DNA of 25,666 nucleotides from JABDGC01 sp964466595 (GCA_964466595.1 CAYXNR010000031.1:1-25666), one strand, 5' to 3'. Positions 1-8,668 are shown, counted from the stretch's first letter. The notes: generated by a model not told the origin, from the sequence alone. Made by a program: numbers and translations.

Positions 1-9
1 GGTGGGAGG
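1..9 (-). repeat. End of a truncated copy of the 46-bp G-rich palindromic repeat
   Basis: The first nine bases match the outer end of the 46-bp repeat in the orientation seen at 21911-21956. The rest of this copy lies outside the window. Together with the opposite-facing copy at 54-99 it forms an inverted pair around a spacer of about 44 bases, the same arrangement as 21911-22084. The match is short, so the call rests mainly on that arrangement. Confidence 0.5.
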
Positions 10-53
10 TAAAAAATATCACGATTTAGTTAGAATTTTAGCTGATCAAATAG

Positions 54-99
54 CCTCCCACCCCTACCCCTCCCTCCACAAAAAGCGTGGCGGGAGGGG
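54..99 (+). repeat. 46-bp palindromic, G-quadruplex-capable repeat, copy 1
   Basis: Full copy. Arms 67-79 and 87-99 form a 13-bp stem around the 7-base loop AAAAAGC, with one mismatch (T75 against C91). Bases 57-74 are C-runs, so the minus strand reads as four G-runs with loops of 1-2 bases, a G-quadruplex motif. The 46 bases are identical to the reverse complement of 21911-21956. The copy lies just past the 3' end of ahcY (stop at 116), but no T-tract follows it in the direction of ahcY transcription, so it is not a classical terminator. Confidence 0.85.
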
Positions 100-115
100 A
101 TTTAAACAAGAATAC

Positions 116-1426
116 TTAATATCGATAATGATCCGATTTATAAGGACCTTCTACGGGAATATTAAGATACTCCGCTTGATCCTTTGTCAGAACCGTCAAT
201 TTGGCGCCGAGCTTCTGTAAGTGCAAGCGGGCAACCATTTCGTCTAATTTCTTCGGCAGAACATAGACGCCCAAGGAATAGTTAGCGTGATTTTGCCAGA
301 GTTCGATTTGTGCTAGAACCTGGTTGGTAAAAGAAGTAGACATGACAAAACTCGGATGACCGGTTGCGCAGCCGAGATTGACCAAGCGGCCTTCGGCCAA
401 AATAGTTAAACGGTTGCCATTGGGTAAATGGACCTGATCAACCTGTGGCTTGATATTTTCCCAGTGGTATTGACGTAGAGAAGCGACATCAATTTCAGAA
501 TCGAAGTGACCAATATTGCAAACAATGGCTTGGTCTTGCATCTTCAAAAGATGTTCATGACGAATGACATGATAGTTGCCGGTGCAGGTAACAAAAATAT
601 TTCCTAGGCTAGCCGCATCATCCAAAGTAACTACACGATAACCTTCCATTGCGGCTTGTAAAGCGCAAATCGGATCAATTTCGGTAACTAAAACCACCGC
701 GCCAAAAGAACGCAGAGCCTGCGCACAGCCTTTCCCTACCTCACCATAGCCGCAAACCACTGCTATTTTACCTGCAATCATCACATCGGTTGCGCGTTTG
801 ATGCCATCTAATAAGGATTCGCGACAACCATATAAATTATCAAATTTAGATTTAGTGACGCTATCATTGACATTAATGGCAGGTGCGAGCAGTTCTCCTT
901 TTTTATGCATTTCATATAGCCGATGCACACCGGTTGTGGTTTCTTCGGAGATCCCTTTGATATTTTTTAAAAGCGCCGGATATTCTCGATGCATTAACTG
1001 GGTGAGATCGCCGCCATCATCCAAAAGCAGATTAGGCTCCCAGTGGTTGGGGCCTGTGATGGTGTTGCGAATACATTCCCAATATTCTTCTTCTGTCTCC
1101 CCCTTCCAGGCAAAGATCGGCAAACCTGCTTCCGCAAGCGCTGCGGCAGCATGATCTTGCGTTGAAAAAATATTACAAGAAGACCAGCGGACTTCTGCGC
1201 CCAAGAGAACCAAGGTTTCAATGAGAACGGCGGTTTGGATGGTCATATGAATACAACCGGCAATACGGGCGCCGGCTAGGGGTTTTTTATCTTGATAGCC
1301 TTCACGTAAGGCCATGAGCCCTGGCATCTCCGTTTCAGCAATTTGGATTTCTTTTCTTCCCCATTCCGCCAGGCTTAAATCGGCTACTTTAAAATCCTGT
1401 TCGGCTGTTTTTTTGAGGGACATCAT
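116..1426 (-). CDS. ahcY: Adenosylhomocysteinase (S-adenosyl-L-homocysteine hydrolase)
   Basis: This cytosolic enzyme splits S-adenosylhomocysteine into adenosine and homocysteine, removing the inhibitory product of methyltransferases. The 436-residue protein carries the family signatures in order: DDGGD at 136-140, EETTTGVHRL at 161-170, the NVNDSVTKSKFDN substrate/NAD segment near 185-197, the Rossmann motif GYGEVGKG at 226-233, and the usual C-terminal tail ending KSDHYRY that caps the neighbouring subunit's NAD. The length is close to the roughly 430-residue form and lacks the extra ~40-residue insert of some bacterial homologues. Two ATG codons are adjacent; the first has AAGGAG six bases upstream and is chosen. 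It follows metK by 16 bases on the same strand, so the two are very probably co-transcribed as a methyl-cycle operon. Confidence 0.97.
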   Translation of the reverse strand: MMSLKKTAEQDFKVADLSLAEWGRKEIQIAETEMPGLMALREGYQDKKPLAGARIAGCIHMTIQTAVLIETLVLLGAEVRWSSCNIFSTQDHAAAALAEAGLPIFAWKGETEEEYWECIRNTITGPNHWEPNLLLDDGGDLTQLMHREYPALLKNIKGISEETTTGVHRLYEMHKKGELLAPAINVNDSVTKSKFDNLYGCRESLLDGIKRATDVMIAGKIAVVCGYGEVGKGCAQALRSFGAVVLVTEIDPICALQAAMEGYRVVTLDDAASLGNIFVTCTGNYHVIRHEHLLKMQDQAIVCNIGHFDSEIDVASLRQYHWENIKPQVDQVHLPNGNRLTILAEGRLVNLGCATGHPSFVMSTSFTNQVLAQIELWQNHANYSLGVYVLPKKLDEMVARLHLQKLGAKLTVLTKDQAEYLNIPVEGPYKSDHYRY

Positions 1427-1442
1427 TTTTTGCTCCTTAATA

Positions 1443-2606
1443 TTAAAGTTTGGCTGCTTTTTTTAAGCTTTCTGCTTGATCTGTTTTTTCCCAGCTTAAA
1501 TCTAAATCATCTCGTCCAAAATGGCCATAACTGGCTAGCGGACGATAAATCGGACGTAAGAGATCTAACATTTGAATGATATTATAAGGTCTTAAATCAA
1601 AATGCTCATGAATGAGTTGGATAATCTGGTCATTTGGAATTTTGCCAGTTCCAAAGGTATTCACATAAATCGAGGTAGGTTCGGCAAGACCAATGGCATA
1701 AGAAAGCTGCAATTCGCAACGATCGGCAAGACCGGCTGCTACTATATTTTTAGCAACATAACGCGCTGCATAAGCGGCCGAGCGATCTACCTTGGAAGGA
1801 TCTTTTCCGGAAAAACAACCGCCGCCATGATGAGCCATGCCCCCATAAGTATCGACAATGATTTTCCGTCCGGTGAGACCACAGTCACCCAAGGGGCCGC
1901 CAATGACGAAACGGCCGGTGGGATTGATTAAAAATTGCGTGTCTTCCCGAAGCCAGGCTTCTGGAATGACGGGTCGAATAATTTCCGCAATAACGGCTTC
2001 TACCAAATCAGCCTGTTTCATATCCGGATGATGTTGGGTTGAAAGGACGATAGTCGCAACAGCCACGGGTTTATTATTTTCATAGCGAAAGGTAACTTGG
2101 CTTTTGGCATCGGGACGAAGCCAGGCTAAGCGGCCTGTTTTTCGCAACTGCGCTTGCCGACGCATCAAGCGATGTGCATAGGTAATGGGAGCAGGCATCA
2201 AGACTTCGGTCTCATTCGTGGCATAGCCAAACATGAGGCCTTGATCTCCAGCGCCCTGTTCTTCTTGCCTGTGGCGATTGACGCCAATAGCAATGTCAGG
2301 TGATTGTTTACCAATAGCAGTAATAACCGCGCAAGATTCCCAGTCAAAGCCAATGTCGGAGCTGGTATAGCCAATATCACGAATGACAGCGCGCGCTATT
2401 TGTTCCATATCGACCCAAGCAGAGGTAGTGATCTCCCCACCAATAAAAACCATACCCGTTTTAACCAAGGTTTCGCAGGCAACCCGCGCATGTGCATCCT
2501 GTTCCAGGATTTTATCTAAAATGGCATCTGAAATTTGATCGGCAATTTTATCAGGATGACCTTCTGATACCGATTCAGAGGTAAATAGAAATTCTTTTTC
2601 ATTCAT
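1443..2606 (-). CDS. metK: S-adenosylmethionine synthase
   Basis: Makes S-adenosylmethionine from methionine and ATP in the cytosol. The 387-residue length is standard. Visible signatures are GHPDKIADQISDAILD at 16-31 (His17 and Asp19 of the active site), GGEIT at 56-60, GAGDQG at 118-123 and the phosphate-binding loop GGGCFSGKD at 261-269, where Cys replaces the more usual Ala. It is the first gene of a metK-ahcY unit, so the same transcript makes SAM and clears its by-product SAH. The ATG at 2604-2606 has only a weak Shine-Dalgarno sequence. A MITE-like element ends 19 bases upstream, so the native promoter has probably been displaced or replaced. I see no SAM riboswitch in the leader. Confidence 0.97.
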   Translation of the reverse strand: MNEKEFLFTSESVSEGHPDKIADQISDAILDKILEQDAHARVACETLVKTGMVFIGGEITTSAWVDMEQIARAVIRDIGYTSSDIGFDWESCAVITAIGKQSPDIAIGVNRHRQEEQGAGDQGLMFGYATNETEVLMPAPITYAHRLMRRQAQLRKTGRLAWLRPDAKSQVTFRYENNKPVAVATIVLSTQHHPDMKQADLVEAVIAEIIRPVIPEAWLREDTQFLINPTGRFVIGGPLGDCGLTGRKIIVDTYGGMAHHGGGCFSGKDPSKVDRSAAYAARYVAKNIVAAGLADRCELQLSYAIGLAEPTSIYVNTFGTGKIPNDQIIQLIHEHFDLRPYNIIQMLDLLRPIYRPLASYGHFGRDDLDLSWEKTDQAESLKKAAKL

Positions 2607-2625
2607 GGAGTAAGTCCGTGGTTCC

Positions 2626-2757
2626 GTAAATATTTGGTTAACCCCTTACTCTGTCATGCCAGCACGTTTTTAGCTGGCATCCAGGCTTTTTAAAAACCCT
2701 GGATTCCGGCTTAAAGCATGCCGGAATGACAATTTCTCCAGGTTAACCGAATACTTG
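2626..2757. mobile_element. MITE-like element with 9-bp target duplication
   Basis: The exact 9-mer CGTGGTTCC occurs at 2617-2625 and again at 2758-2766, flanking 132 bases that code for nothing. Immediately inside it are imperfect inverted ends: 2627-2643 and the reverse complement of 2741-2757 agree at 14 of 17 positions and share GGTTAACC. This is the structure of a non-autonomous miniature transposable element with a target-site duplication. It lies in the metK/tkt divergent intergenic region. The family cannot be named from the sequence, and one flanking repeat alone is not proof of transposition. Confidence 0.6.
2653..2730. repeat. Double-hairpin core of the MITE-like element
   Basis: Two hairpins stand side by side: ATGCCAGC at 2656-2663 pairs with 2673-2680, and ATTCCGGC at 2703-2710 pairs with 2720-2727. 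The stretch between them contains CCAGG and CCTGG, and the outer ends are GTCAT and ATGAC, so the whole 78 bases can also fold as one cruciform. Thirteen bases of its left end recur at 25543-25555. If transcribed with metK, the structure would sit in the metK 5' leader. Confidence 0.7.
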
Positions 2758-2766
2758 CGTGGTTCC

Positions 2767-2935
2767 TGTCCTATTAAGAGACCTAGGTTTAAGTGCCATG
2801 AATGGTAGCATAGACCTTTGCTAAACCCAATTGGGAAGCTCTTCAAGAATGAAAAGGCCTTGTAAAACTGCTGGTCTTCCGTGGGTGAATCCGCTAAGAT
2901 TCCTGCAGTTTTTGTATAAATAAAGGACTTTCCTT
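2767..2935 (+). promoter_or_regulatory. Intergenic region and leader of tkt
   Basis: This is the rest of the 329-base gap between metK and tkt after the MITE-like element. It contains no convincing reading frame and no tRNA. A TATAAA stretch lies shortly before the tkt start, but no good -35 hexamer sits at the right distance, so a promoter can only be suggested. An AAAGGA ribosome-binding site precedes the tkt ATG by eight bases and fixes that start. Confidence 0.3.
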
Positions 2936-4954
2936 ATGCCAACACGTCGAGAACTTGCCAATGCCCTCCGTTTTCTCAGTATCGATGCTGTGCAAAAGGC
3001 CAATTCAGGTCATCCGGGTATGCCCATGGGTATGGCTGATATAGCAGAAGTCTTGTGGAGGGATTTTCTGCGCCATAATCCGCGTCATCCGCAATGGTTC
3101 AACCGCGACCGCTTTGTTTTATCTAATGGTCATGGCTGCATGCTTCTCTATTCTCTTCTTCATCTGAGCGGTTACGACCTGAGTCTAGATGACTTGAAAG
3201 CTTTCCGACAAATACATTCCAAGACAGCTGGACACCCCGAGTTTGGTCTCACGCCAGGGGTCGAAACGACGACCGGACCCCTCGGACAAGGTTTAGCTAA
3301 TGCGGTAGGGATGGCTGTGGCTGAAAAACATCTGGCTGCTGTATTTAATCGCGAAGGTTTTCCCTTGGTGGATCATCATACCTATGTTTTTGTTGGTGAT
3401 GGCTGTTTAATGGAAGGCATTTCTCATGAAGCCTGTTCTCTTGCTGGTACGCTTGGTCTCGGGAAATTAATCATCTTTTACGACGATAATGGCATCTCAA
3501 TTGATGGAAAAGTGAAGGGTTGGTTCCGAGATGATACGCCGCTGCGTTTTCGTGCCTATGGGTTTCGGGTCATTGAGGCTGTGGATGGGCATGATAGTGA
3601 GGCTATTCATCGAGCGCTTACCGAGGCCCATCGTCCTTCTGATCAACCTACCCTCATTTGCTGTAAGACGGTCATTGGCTGGGGTTCTCCCAAATTAGCG
3701 GGCTTGGCAGAAACCCATGGTGCGCCCTTAGGCGAGGCCGAGGTTGTAGCCGTGCGTCAAGAATTAAATTGGCCTTATCCGGCCTTTGAAATTCCCAGCG
3801 AATTTTATCAAGCTTGGGATGGCCGTGCTAAAGGAGAAGCCTTAGAAAAACAATGGCAGGACTTATTCGATGCTTATAAAAAGGCTTATCCGGCCTTAGC
3901 GGCAGACTTCGAGAGACGTTTGGCAAGGCGTTTACCTCCGGATTTTGCGAGAGAGGCAGAGGCTCTCTTGCACAAGCTTAATCAGAAGCGTGAACCGCTT
4001 GCAACCCGTAAGTCTTCTAAATTATGCCTAGATCATTATGCCAAAAGCTTGCCGGAGCTCTTAGGGGGTTCTGCCGATTTAACAGAATCCAATTGTGCAA
4101 ATTGGCAGGGTGCGACTGTTTTCACTGCCAATTCTCCCGAGGGTCGATTTATTCATTATGGTGTTCGGGAATTTGGCATGTCTGCCATCATGAATGGAAT
4201 CACGCTTCATGGCGGTTTACTTCCCTATGGCGGTACCTTTTTGACTTTTTCAGACTATGCGCGCAATGCCATCCGTTTGGCAGCCCTCATGCGCATTCAG
4301 ACTATTTTTCTCTATACACATGATTCCATCGGCTTGGGAGAGGATGGTCCGACCCATCAGCCCATTGAACAACTGCCGAGTCTCAGATTAATCCCTGAGC
4401 TTTCTCTTTGGCGTCCTTGCGATACGGTAGAAACAGCAGTTGCCTGGCGTGCTGCCCTTGAAAATCAAGGTCCGACTGCTTTGCTATTTTCGCGTCAAAA
4501 TCTGCCTTACCAAGCCCGTTCGGATGAGGCACTTGCTCGGATCAGTCGGGGTGCTTATATCTTGCGTGATTATGCCTCTAGTCAGCCGGCTTGTATTTTG
4601 ATCGCCACCGGTTCAGAGGTAGCCTTAGTGATAGCTGCTGCAGAACAACTTCAACAGGAAAATATATTAACACGGGTGGTTTCCATGCCCTCTACCGATA
4701 CCTTTTTAAAACAAGACCTAGGCTATCAGAACGAGATTTTACCTGAGGCTATTCCAACCCGCTTAGCGGTAGAAGCAGCGGCAAGTGCTTATTGGTATCG
4801 CTTTGTAGGCCGAGAAGGAAAAGTGCTGGGCTTAGATCGCTTTGGTGCTTCTGCACCCGCTCAGGCTGTTTATGAGGATTGTGGCTTGACCGTAGCGAGA
4901 ATCACAGCGACAGTCAAAGAGCTGGTTGCAGCAAAAAGAAGAGAGACTGCCTAG
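2936..4954 (+). CDS. tkt: Transketolase
   Basis: A thiamine-diphosphate enzyme that moves two-carbon ketol units between sugar phosphates in the non-oxidative pentose phosphate pathway. The 672-residue length is typical. The N-terminal half holds GHPGMPMGMAD at 25-35, His66 and His100 of the active site, and the ThDP/Mg motif from GDG at 154-156 to DDN at 183-185. The middle domain begins around residue 355, with LLGGSADLTESN near 375-385 and the catalytic Glu412 in VREFGMSA, aligned with Glu411 of E. coli TktA. The C-terminal domain follows from about 540. The ATG is preceded by AAAGGA at good spacing. It appears to be transcribed alone and divergently from metK. Confidence 0.97.
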   Translation: MPTRRELANALRFLSIDAVQKANSGHPGMPMGMADIAEVLWRDFLRHNPRHPQWFNRDRFVLSNGHGCMLLYSLLHLSGYDLSLDDLKAFRQIHSKTAGHPEFGLTPGVETTTGPLGQGLANAVGMAVAEKHLAAVFNREGFPLVDHHTYVFVGDGCLMEGISHEACSLAGTLGLGKLIIFYDDNGISIDGKVKGWFRDDTPLRFRAYGFRVIEAVDGHDSEAIHRALTEAHRPSDQPTLICCKTVIGWGSPKLAGLAETHGAPLGEAEVVAVRQELNWPYPAFEIPSEFYQAWDGRAKGEALEKQWQDLFDAYKKAYPALAADFERRLARRLPPDFAREAEALLHKLNQKREPLATRKSSKLCLDHYAKSLPELLGGSADLTESNCANWQGATVFTANSPEGRFIHYGVREFGMSAIMNGITLHGGLLPYGGTFLTFSDYARNAIRLAALMRIQTIFLYTHDSIGLGEDGPTHQPIEQLPSLRLIPELSLWRPCDTVETAVAWRAALENQGPTALLFSRQNLPYQARSDEALARISRGAYILRDYASSQPACILIATGSEVALVIAAAEQLQQENILTRVVSMPSTDTFLKQDLGYQNEILPEAIPTRLAVEAAASAYWYRFVGREGKVLGLDRFGASAPAQAVYEDCGLTVARITATVKELVAAKRRETA

Positions 4955-4973
4955 AGCAGAATCTTGCTCTAGG
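4950..4973 (+). terminator. Hairpin at the tkt stop codon, possible terminator
   Basis: A perfect 9-bp stem (4950-4958 with 4965-4973, arms CCTAGAGCA and TGCTCTAGG) with a six-base loop overlaps the tkt stop codon TAG. There is no T-run after it, so an intrinsic terminator is not proven; it may instead protect the mRNA 3' end. Confidence 0.35.
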
Positions 4974-5057
4974 TTCTCGAGTAGCTTCTAGCATTATCAT
5001 CTGAGCTATTCTAAAATAGTCATTAGCGCTGTGCTATGACTGATAAGGACTTCTTAC

Positions 5058-5897
5058 ATGGAGATTCAGCCTTCTACGCGACCCGAAACTTATTCTGAAT
5101 TACTCGCTCGAAGTCTTAAGCTTTATCTACGAGTCTTGCCAAGCACTTTTCTGTTTGCTTTATTCATTGCCATCATTCTATTTATTCCTCGCTTGCTTTC
5201 TGTTGCAGTCGGACAGAATGTGTTTTTAAGCACCGCCTGGATGAACCAGCTGGCCCTGCTTTATTTAGCCATGTATCTCAGTATCTTCTGGTTTATGGCC
5301 GCCCTCCTCTGGGCCATTAATTGTATCGAAAGCAATAAGCACCAAAATTTTATTGTCGATTTTAAGATGGCAGCTAAAAGAGTTTTATATATTTTTGGCG
5401 CGGCGCTTTGTTTGTCTTTTATTATTTTGCTAATCGGTCTCCTTGCTTTTTGGTTGAATGAACTGCTCTGGTATTTCAAGCTGTATTTTTATAATCAATA
5501 CTTAAGTAGTATGCTCTTATTTCTGGTGCTTTTGGTTCAACTCGTTTTTACCGTTTGGGTGGTGACGCGCTTATATTTTTATTTTCCGCTTATTGTACTT
5601 GAGCACGAGGGCATTTTTCTTGCCTTCAAACAAAGTGCGCACTTGGTTCACAAGCAGGTTAAAAGAACGCTTGCCTTGCAGCTGACGCCCTGGATGAGTT
5701 ATTTTATCAGTTTGCTGATTATCAAAATGATTTTTAAATTGAATATTAATATTTATTTTATGCCCAAGAATCCTGTATCTACTTTATATCCGACTCTCTT
5801 GCATATTATTATCCTGGCTCTTTTTATTCCCTGGGCAAGCTCGATGATTTTAGTGCAATTAAGAGATTTAAAATTACGAAAAGAGCCTTGCCTATAA
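5058..5897 (+). CDS. Hypothetical multi-pass inner membrane protein upstream of ruvX
   Basis: I do not recognise this gene firmly. The 279-residue protein has a short polar N-terminus (about 25 residues) followed by roughly six hydrophobic segments near residues 27-50, 65-88, 112-135, 148-178, 206-226 and 245-268, with basic residues at several loop edges. It resembles in layout the small integral membrane proteins of the YciC/UPF0259 type, but I see no signature that settles this. An AAGGA ribosome-binding site precedes the ATG. Its stop is three bases before the ruvX start, so the two are co-transcribed, and no membrane function is implied for RuvX by that. No catalytic motif is visible. 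Confidence 0.8.
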   Translation: MEIQPSTRPETYSELLARSLKLYLRVLPSTFLFALFIAIILFIPRLLSVAVGQNVFLSTAWMNQLALLYLAMYLSIFWFMAALLWAINCIESNKHQNFIVDFKMAAKRVLYIFGAALCLSFIILLIGLLAFWLNELLWYFKLYFYNQYLSSMLLFLVLLVQLVFTVWVVTRLYFYFPLIVLEHEGIFLAFKQSAHLVHKQVKRTLALQLTPWMSYFISLLIIKMIFKLNINIYFMPKNPVSTLYPTLLHIIILALFIPWASSMILVQLRDLKLRKEPCL

Positions 5898-5900
5898 AAA

Positions 5901-6371
5901 ATGACCTTAGAAAATAAAAATCCTGCTCTTATTTTAGCCTTTGATTTTGGCAGCAAACGAATCGGCGTTGCGATTGGTCAGCGGGTGACGCAGATGGCGC
6001 GACCCTTGCTCACGCTTTCTGCAAAAGCAGGCGTGCCACAATGGGATAAGCTTGCGCAACTGATTAAACGCTGGCAGCCGCAGGAATTGGTTGTGGGTAT
6101 TCCTCTCAATATGGATGGTAGTGAACAAGCGCTTACACAAAGCGCACGCTCTTTTGCAAAAGCGCTCAAGGAGCGTTATCACTTGCCGGTACATGAAATG
6201 GATGAAAGATTAACAACAGTTGCAGCGCGGGAAAGTTTATTTGAAGAAGGCGGCTATCAGGCCTTACAGAAAGGCCGGGTAGATAGTGTGGCGGCGCAAC
6301 TTATTTTGCAAGCCTGGTTGAATAAAGTAAAAAATGAAGCAGAAGAGGCCGCAGATGATGATCAATCCTGA
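5901..6371 (+). CDS. ruvX: RuvX/YqgF-type Holliday junction resolvase-like nuclease
   Basis: An RNase H-fold nuclease of the YqgF family; members have been linked to Holliday junction resolution and to processing of the pre-16S rRNA 5' end. The 156-residue protein shows the first acidic strand AFDFGSKRIGVA at 13-24 (Asp15), VVGIPLNMDGSEQ at 64-76, the DERLTT motif at 101-106 (Glu102) and the last acidic position in GRVDSVAAQ (Asp128), so the catalytic set is complete. The start lacks a strong ribosome-binding site and is probably reached by coupling from the membrane gene three bases upstream. It overlaps the following glycosyltransferase start by 17 bases. The usual YqgE partner gene is absent here. 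Confidence 0.93.
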   Translation: MTLENKNPALILAFDFGSKRIGVAIGQRVTQMARPLLTLSAKAGVPQWDKLAQLIKRWQPQELVVGIPLNMDGSEQALTQSARSFAKALKERYHLPVHEMDERLTTVAARESLFEEGGYQALQKGRVDSVAAQLILQAWLNKVKNEAEEAADDDQS

Positions 6372-7125
6372 GAACGCTTTTTCAATTATTGTTCCTACTT
6401 ATCGTGAAGCCGCTAATATTCCTGAATTGATAAAAAGAATCGCAGAGCTTGATTTTGCTCCTGATGCTTTCGAAGTGCTTATCGTTGATGATAACAGCGA
6501 AGATGGAATTGAGGAGCTCGTCAAAGAGCTGCAATTACAATGGCCGTGGCTGCAGTTGATCAGCCGCAAGAAAGAAAAAAGTTTAAGTTTGTCAGCGCTA
6601 GAGGGTTTTGCACGAGCCCGTTTTCCCTTCTTGATTCTGATGGACGCTGATTTGAGTCACCCGCCAGAAAAAATACCCGCGATGTTGACCGCCTTAAAAG
6701 ATCCCAGCGTAGATTTTGTGCTTGGCTCACGCTATGTCCAAGGCGGGAGTGCGGATGAGGAGTGGCCGATGACTCGAAAATTCTCATCTCGCCTTGCTGC
6801 TTTGCTCGCGCAGTGGCTTATTTCAAGTCGGGTGAAAGATCCTTTGTCGGGTTTTTTCGCGCTGAAAAAAAGCACCTTCCTGCGCAGTGATCCCTTACAG
6901 CCCGTGGGCTGGAAAATTGGCTTGGAGCTCATGTTAAAATGCCACTGTAAACAGATTAAAGAAATCCCGATCCATTTTTCAGAGCGCTTATATGGAAAAA
7001 GCAAATTGAATTTAAAAGTAGCTTATGAGTATTGTTGTCACTTGAAGCAGCTCTTTTTTTATAAGTTAGGTCGTCGTGAAAGAAGATCGGCTGAAGAGGA
7101 AATAAAAAATGAGCTTAGTGAGTAG
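6355..7125 (+). CDS. GT2 glycosyltransferase, polyprenyl-phosphate sugar synthase type (DPM1-like)
   Basis: A GT-A fold family 2 glycosyltransferase. From the chosen start it has FSIIVPTYREAANIPELI at 9-26, the nucleotide-binding VDDNSEDG at 44-51, the metal-binding DADLSHPP at 97-104, and a DPLSGFFAL acceptor-side motif at 162-170. This set is typical of enzymes that load mannose or glucose onto polyprenyl phosphate, which a membrane GT-C enzyme then uses. There is no transmembrane tail, so it is probably a peripheral membrane protein. An ATG at 6334 is possible, but AAGAGG stands six bases before 6355, which is preferred; 6358 is also possible. It overlaps ruvX and the next gene by 17 bases each, so the operon is tight. 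The sugar used cannot be read from the sequence. Confidence 0.85.
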   Translation: MMINPENAFSIIVPTYREAANIPELIKRIAELDFAPDAFEVLIVDDNSEDGIEELVKELQLQWPWLQLISRKKEKSLSLSALEGFARARFPFLILMDADLSHPPEKIPAMLTALKDPSVDFVLGSRYVQGGSADEEWPMTRKFSSRLAALLAQWLISSRVKDPLSGFFALKKSTFLRSDPLQPVGWKIGLELMLKCHCKQIKEIPIHFSERLYGKSKLNLKVAYEYCCHLKQLFFYKLGRRERRSAEEEIKNELSE

Positions 7126-8668
7126 GGAGCCATATTTTTTTTGGATTCTCTTGCTTATTTCTCTCCTGGCTTGGAAAATACAGACCACTCTTTTTTTGAA
7201 TTATGATGTGAGTTGGCTGCTTGAGGCCACAAGACGGATGCTTGCAGGCGGAACCTATGCACGTGATTTTTTTGAAACCAACCCACCCTTAATTTTATAT
7301 CTCTATTTACCGCCTGTTATGTTAAGTAAACTGAGTGCTATTCCTCTCCCCCTTCTTTTTCGCGGCTATCTTTTTTTGCTGGCTTGCTTGTCTTTGGGCC
7401 TGTGCTCTTACTTAGTAAAAAAGATTTTTCAACGAACAGAGGGTTTGATCTCTACCCTCTTTTTGCTGACGCTTGCTGTTATTTTTCTTATTTTGCCCTG
7501 CCATGATTTTGGCCAGCGAGACCATTTGCTTATTATTTTAAGCCTGCCCTATTTTTTGTTAATGGTTTGTCGTTTACAAAAAATAGTCTTGCCTTACTCC
7601 TTGGCGCTGATTCTCGGTTTTGTTGCTGCTCTCGGATTTTCGATTAAACCCCATTTTTTAATAGCGCCACTCTTGATCGAAATTTATTATGGTTTTTATA
7701 CAAAAAACCTAAAAGCTTGGCTCCGACCTGAAAGCTTAATGATCCTGTTGATAGTCAGTCTCTATGTCGGCTTTATTTTTCTATTTTATCCGGATTACCT
7801 TTATATTATTGTGCCCTATTCCTTGCGTCTTTATTACAGTGGTGTCAGCCAGCCTTGGACTGCTTTAGCGCTGAATCCTGTCGCGCTTTTTTGTCTTATT
7901 CCGATTATATTTTATTGCTTTTCTGATCAAAAAAATTTCTATCCTTATTTAAATTTAAGCAGAATTCTTTTTTTAGGTTTATTGGGGTTTTTCTTGGCCT
8001 ATTTTGCACAAAGAATGACGCATTATTATCATCTTATTCCGGTCTTTTCTTTTGCACTGCTTTTGCTGCTTATAGAAATGGGCTCTCTCTACTCCTCAGG
8101 TTCGCGACGCTGGCCTGAAGGGGTTTTTGCTGCTTTTTTAGCGCTACTGCTTTTTACTATGCCCTTAGGGATTTTTTATAAACTCTATGTGAGTAGTCTG
8201 AATTATAAAAAAGCAACACTTAAGCAGCTCACAAATTTTTTGAATGAATATGCAAGGAAGGAGCTGGTTTACTTCTTTGTCACCGCAGGGAGCTATGCTT
8301 TTCCAACGCTAGATTACACGGCTACAAAAATGGCGCCCCGTTTTTATTTTTTATGGATGGCAGCCGGTCTGGCTAATCAGTCCTTAGCTCTGGGTCAGGC
8401 TTCCCTGGCCGTTCTCGAGCAATACAGGCGCGATAAAAATTTTCTGATTAATATGGTTGCTGATGATTTATATCAATATAAACCGCGCTATATTTTTATA
8501 GATCAGAGTAAAGAAAAATATCGCATTCAAGATAAAAATTTTGATTATCTGGCCTATTTTTTAGGGAATGCTAAGTTTCAACAAGAATGGCAGCATTATC
8601 GCTATTTTACAACACTCGAAGTACAAGGTGCCTATAAACTGAGTGTGTATAGCCGAAAAAAAAGCTAA
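7109..8668 (+). CDS. Multi-pass GT-C-like (PMT-type) glycosyltransferase, paralogue A
   Basis: A 519-residue membrane protein with about ten hydrophobic segments and a soluble C-terminal stretch from about residue 365. The first periplasmic loop carries an acidic motif (Asp33 in NYDVSW, then DFFETNPPL at 53-61) as in lipid-phosphate-sugar-dependent GT-C/PMT enzymes. A second conserved patch, DFGQRDHLLI at 133-142, and KPHF at 180-183 recur in the neighbouring gene. It would take a sugar from a polyprenyl carrier on the outer face of the inner membrane and pass it to an unknown acceptor, plausibly a lipid, glycan or protein. GAGGA precedes the ATG. The overlap with the GT2 gene suggests that enzyme makes its donor. 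The acceptor is inference only. Confidence 0.75.
   Translation: MSLVSREPYFFWILLLISLLAWKIQTTLFLNYDVSWLLEATRRMLAGGTYARDFFETNPPLILYLYLPPVMLSKLSAIPLPLLFRGYLFLLACLSLGLCSYLVKKIFQRTEGLISTLFLLTLAVIFLILPCHDFGQRDHLLIILSLPYFLLMVCRLQKIVLPYSLALILGFVAALGFSIKPHFLIAPLLIEIYYGFYTKNLKAWLRPESLMILLIVSLYVGFIFLFYPDYLYIIVPYSLRLYYSGVSQPWTALALNPVALFCLIPIIFYCFSDQKNFYPYLNLSRILFLGLLGFFLAYFAQRMTHYYHLIPVFSFALLLLLIEMGSLYSSGSRRWPEGVFAAFLALLLFTMPLGIFYKLYVSSLNYKKATLKQLTNFLNEYARKELVYFFVTAGSYAFPTLDYTATKMAPRFYFLWMAAGLANQSLALGQASLAVLEQYRRDKNFLINMVADDLYQYKPRYIFIDQSKEKYRIQDKNFDYLAYFLGNAKFQQEWQHYRYFTTLEVQGAYKLSVYSRKKS

Noticed and set aside
2607..2935. A SAM or SAH riboswitch upstream of metK-ahcY
   Set aside because: The leader region is dominated by the MITE-like element; I find no arrangement matching the SAM-I, SAM-II or SAH consensus. 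A covariance-model scan would be decisive.
6334..6354. Start of the first GT2 gene at the ATG 6334
   Set aside because: There is no ribosome-binding site at useful distance, and the AAGAGG before 6355 sits at good spacing; the extra residues are not part of the GT2 fold.
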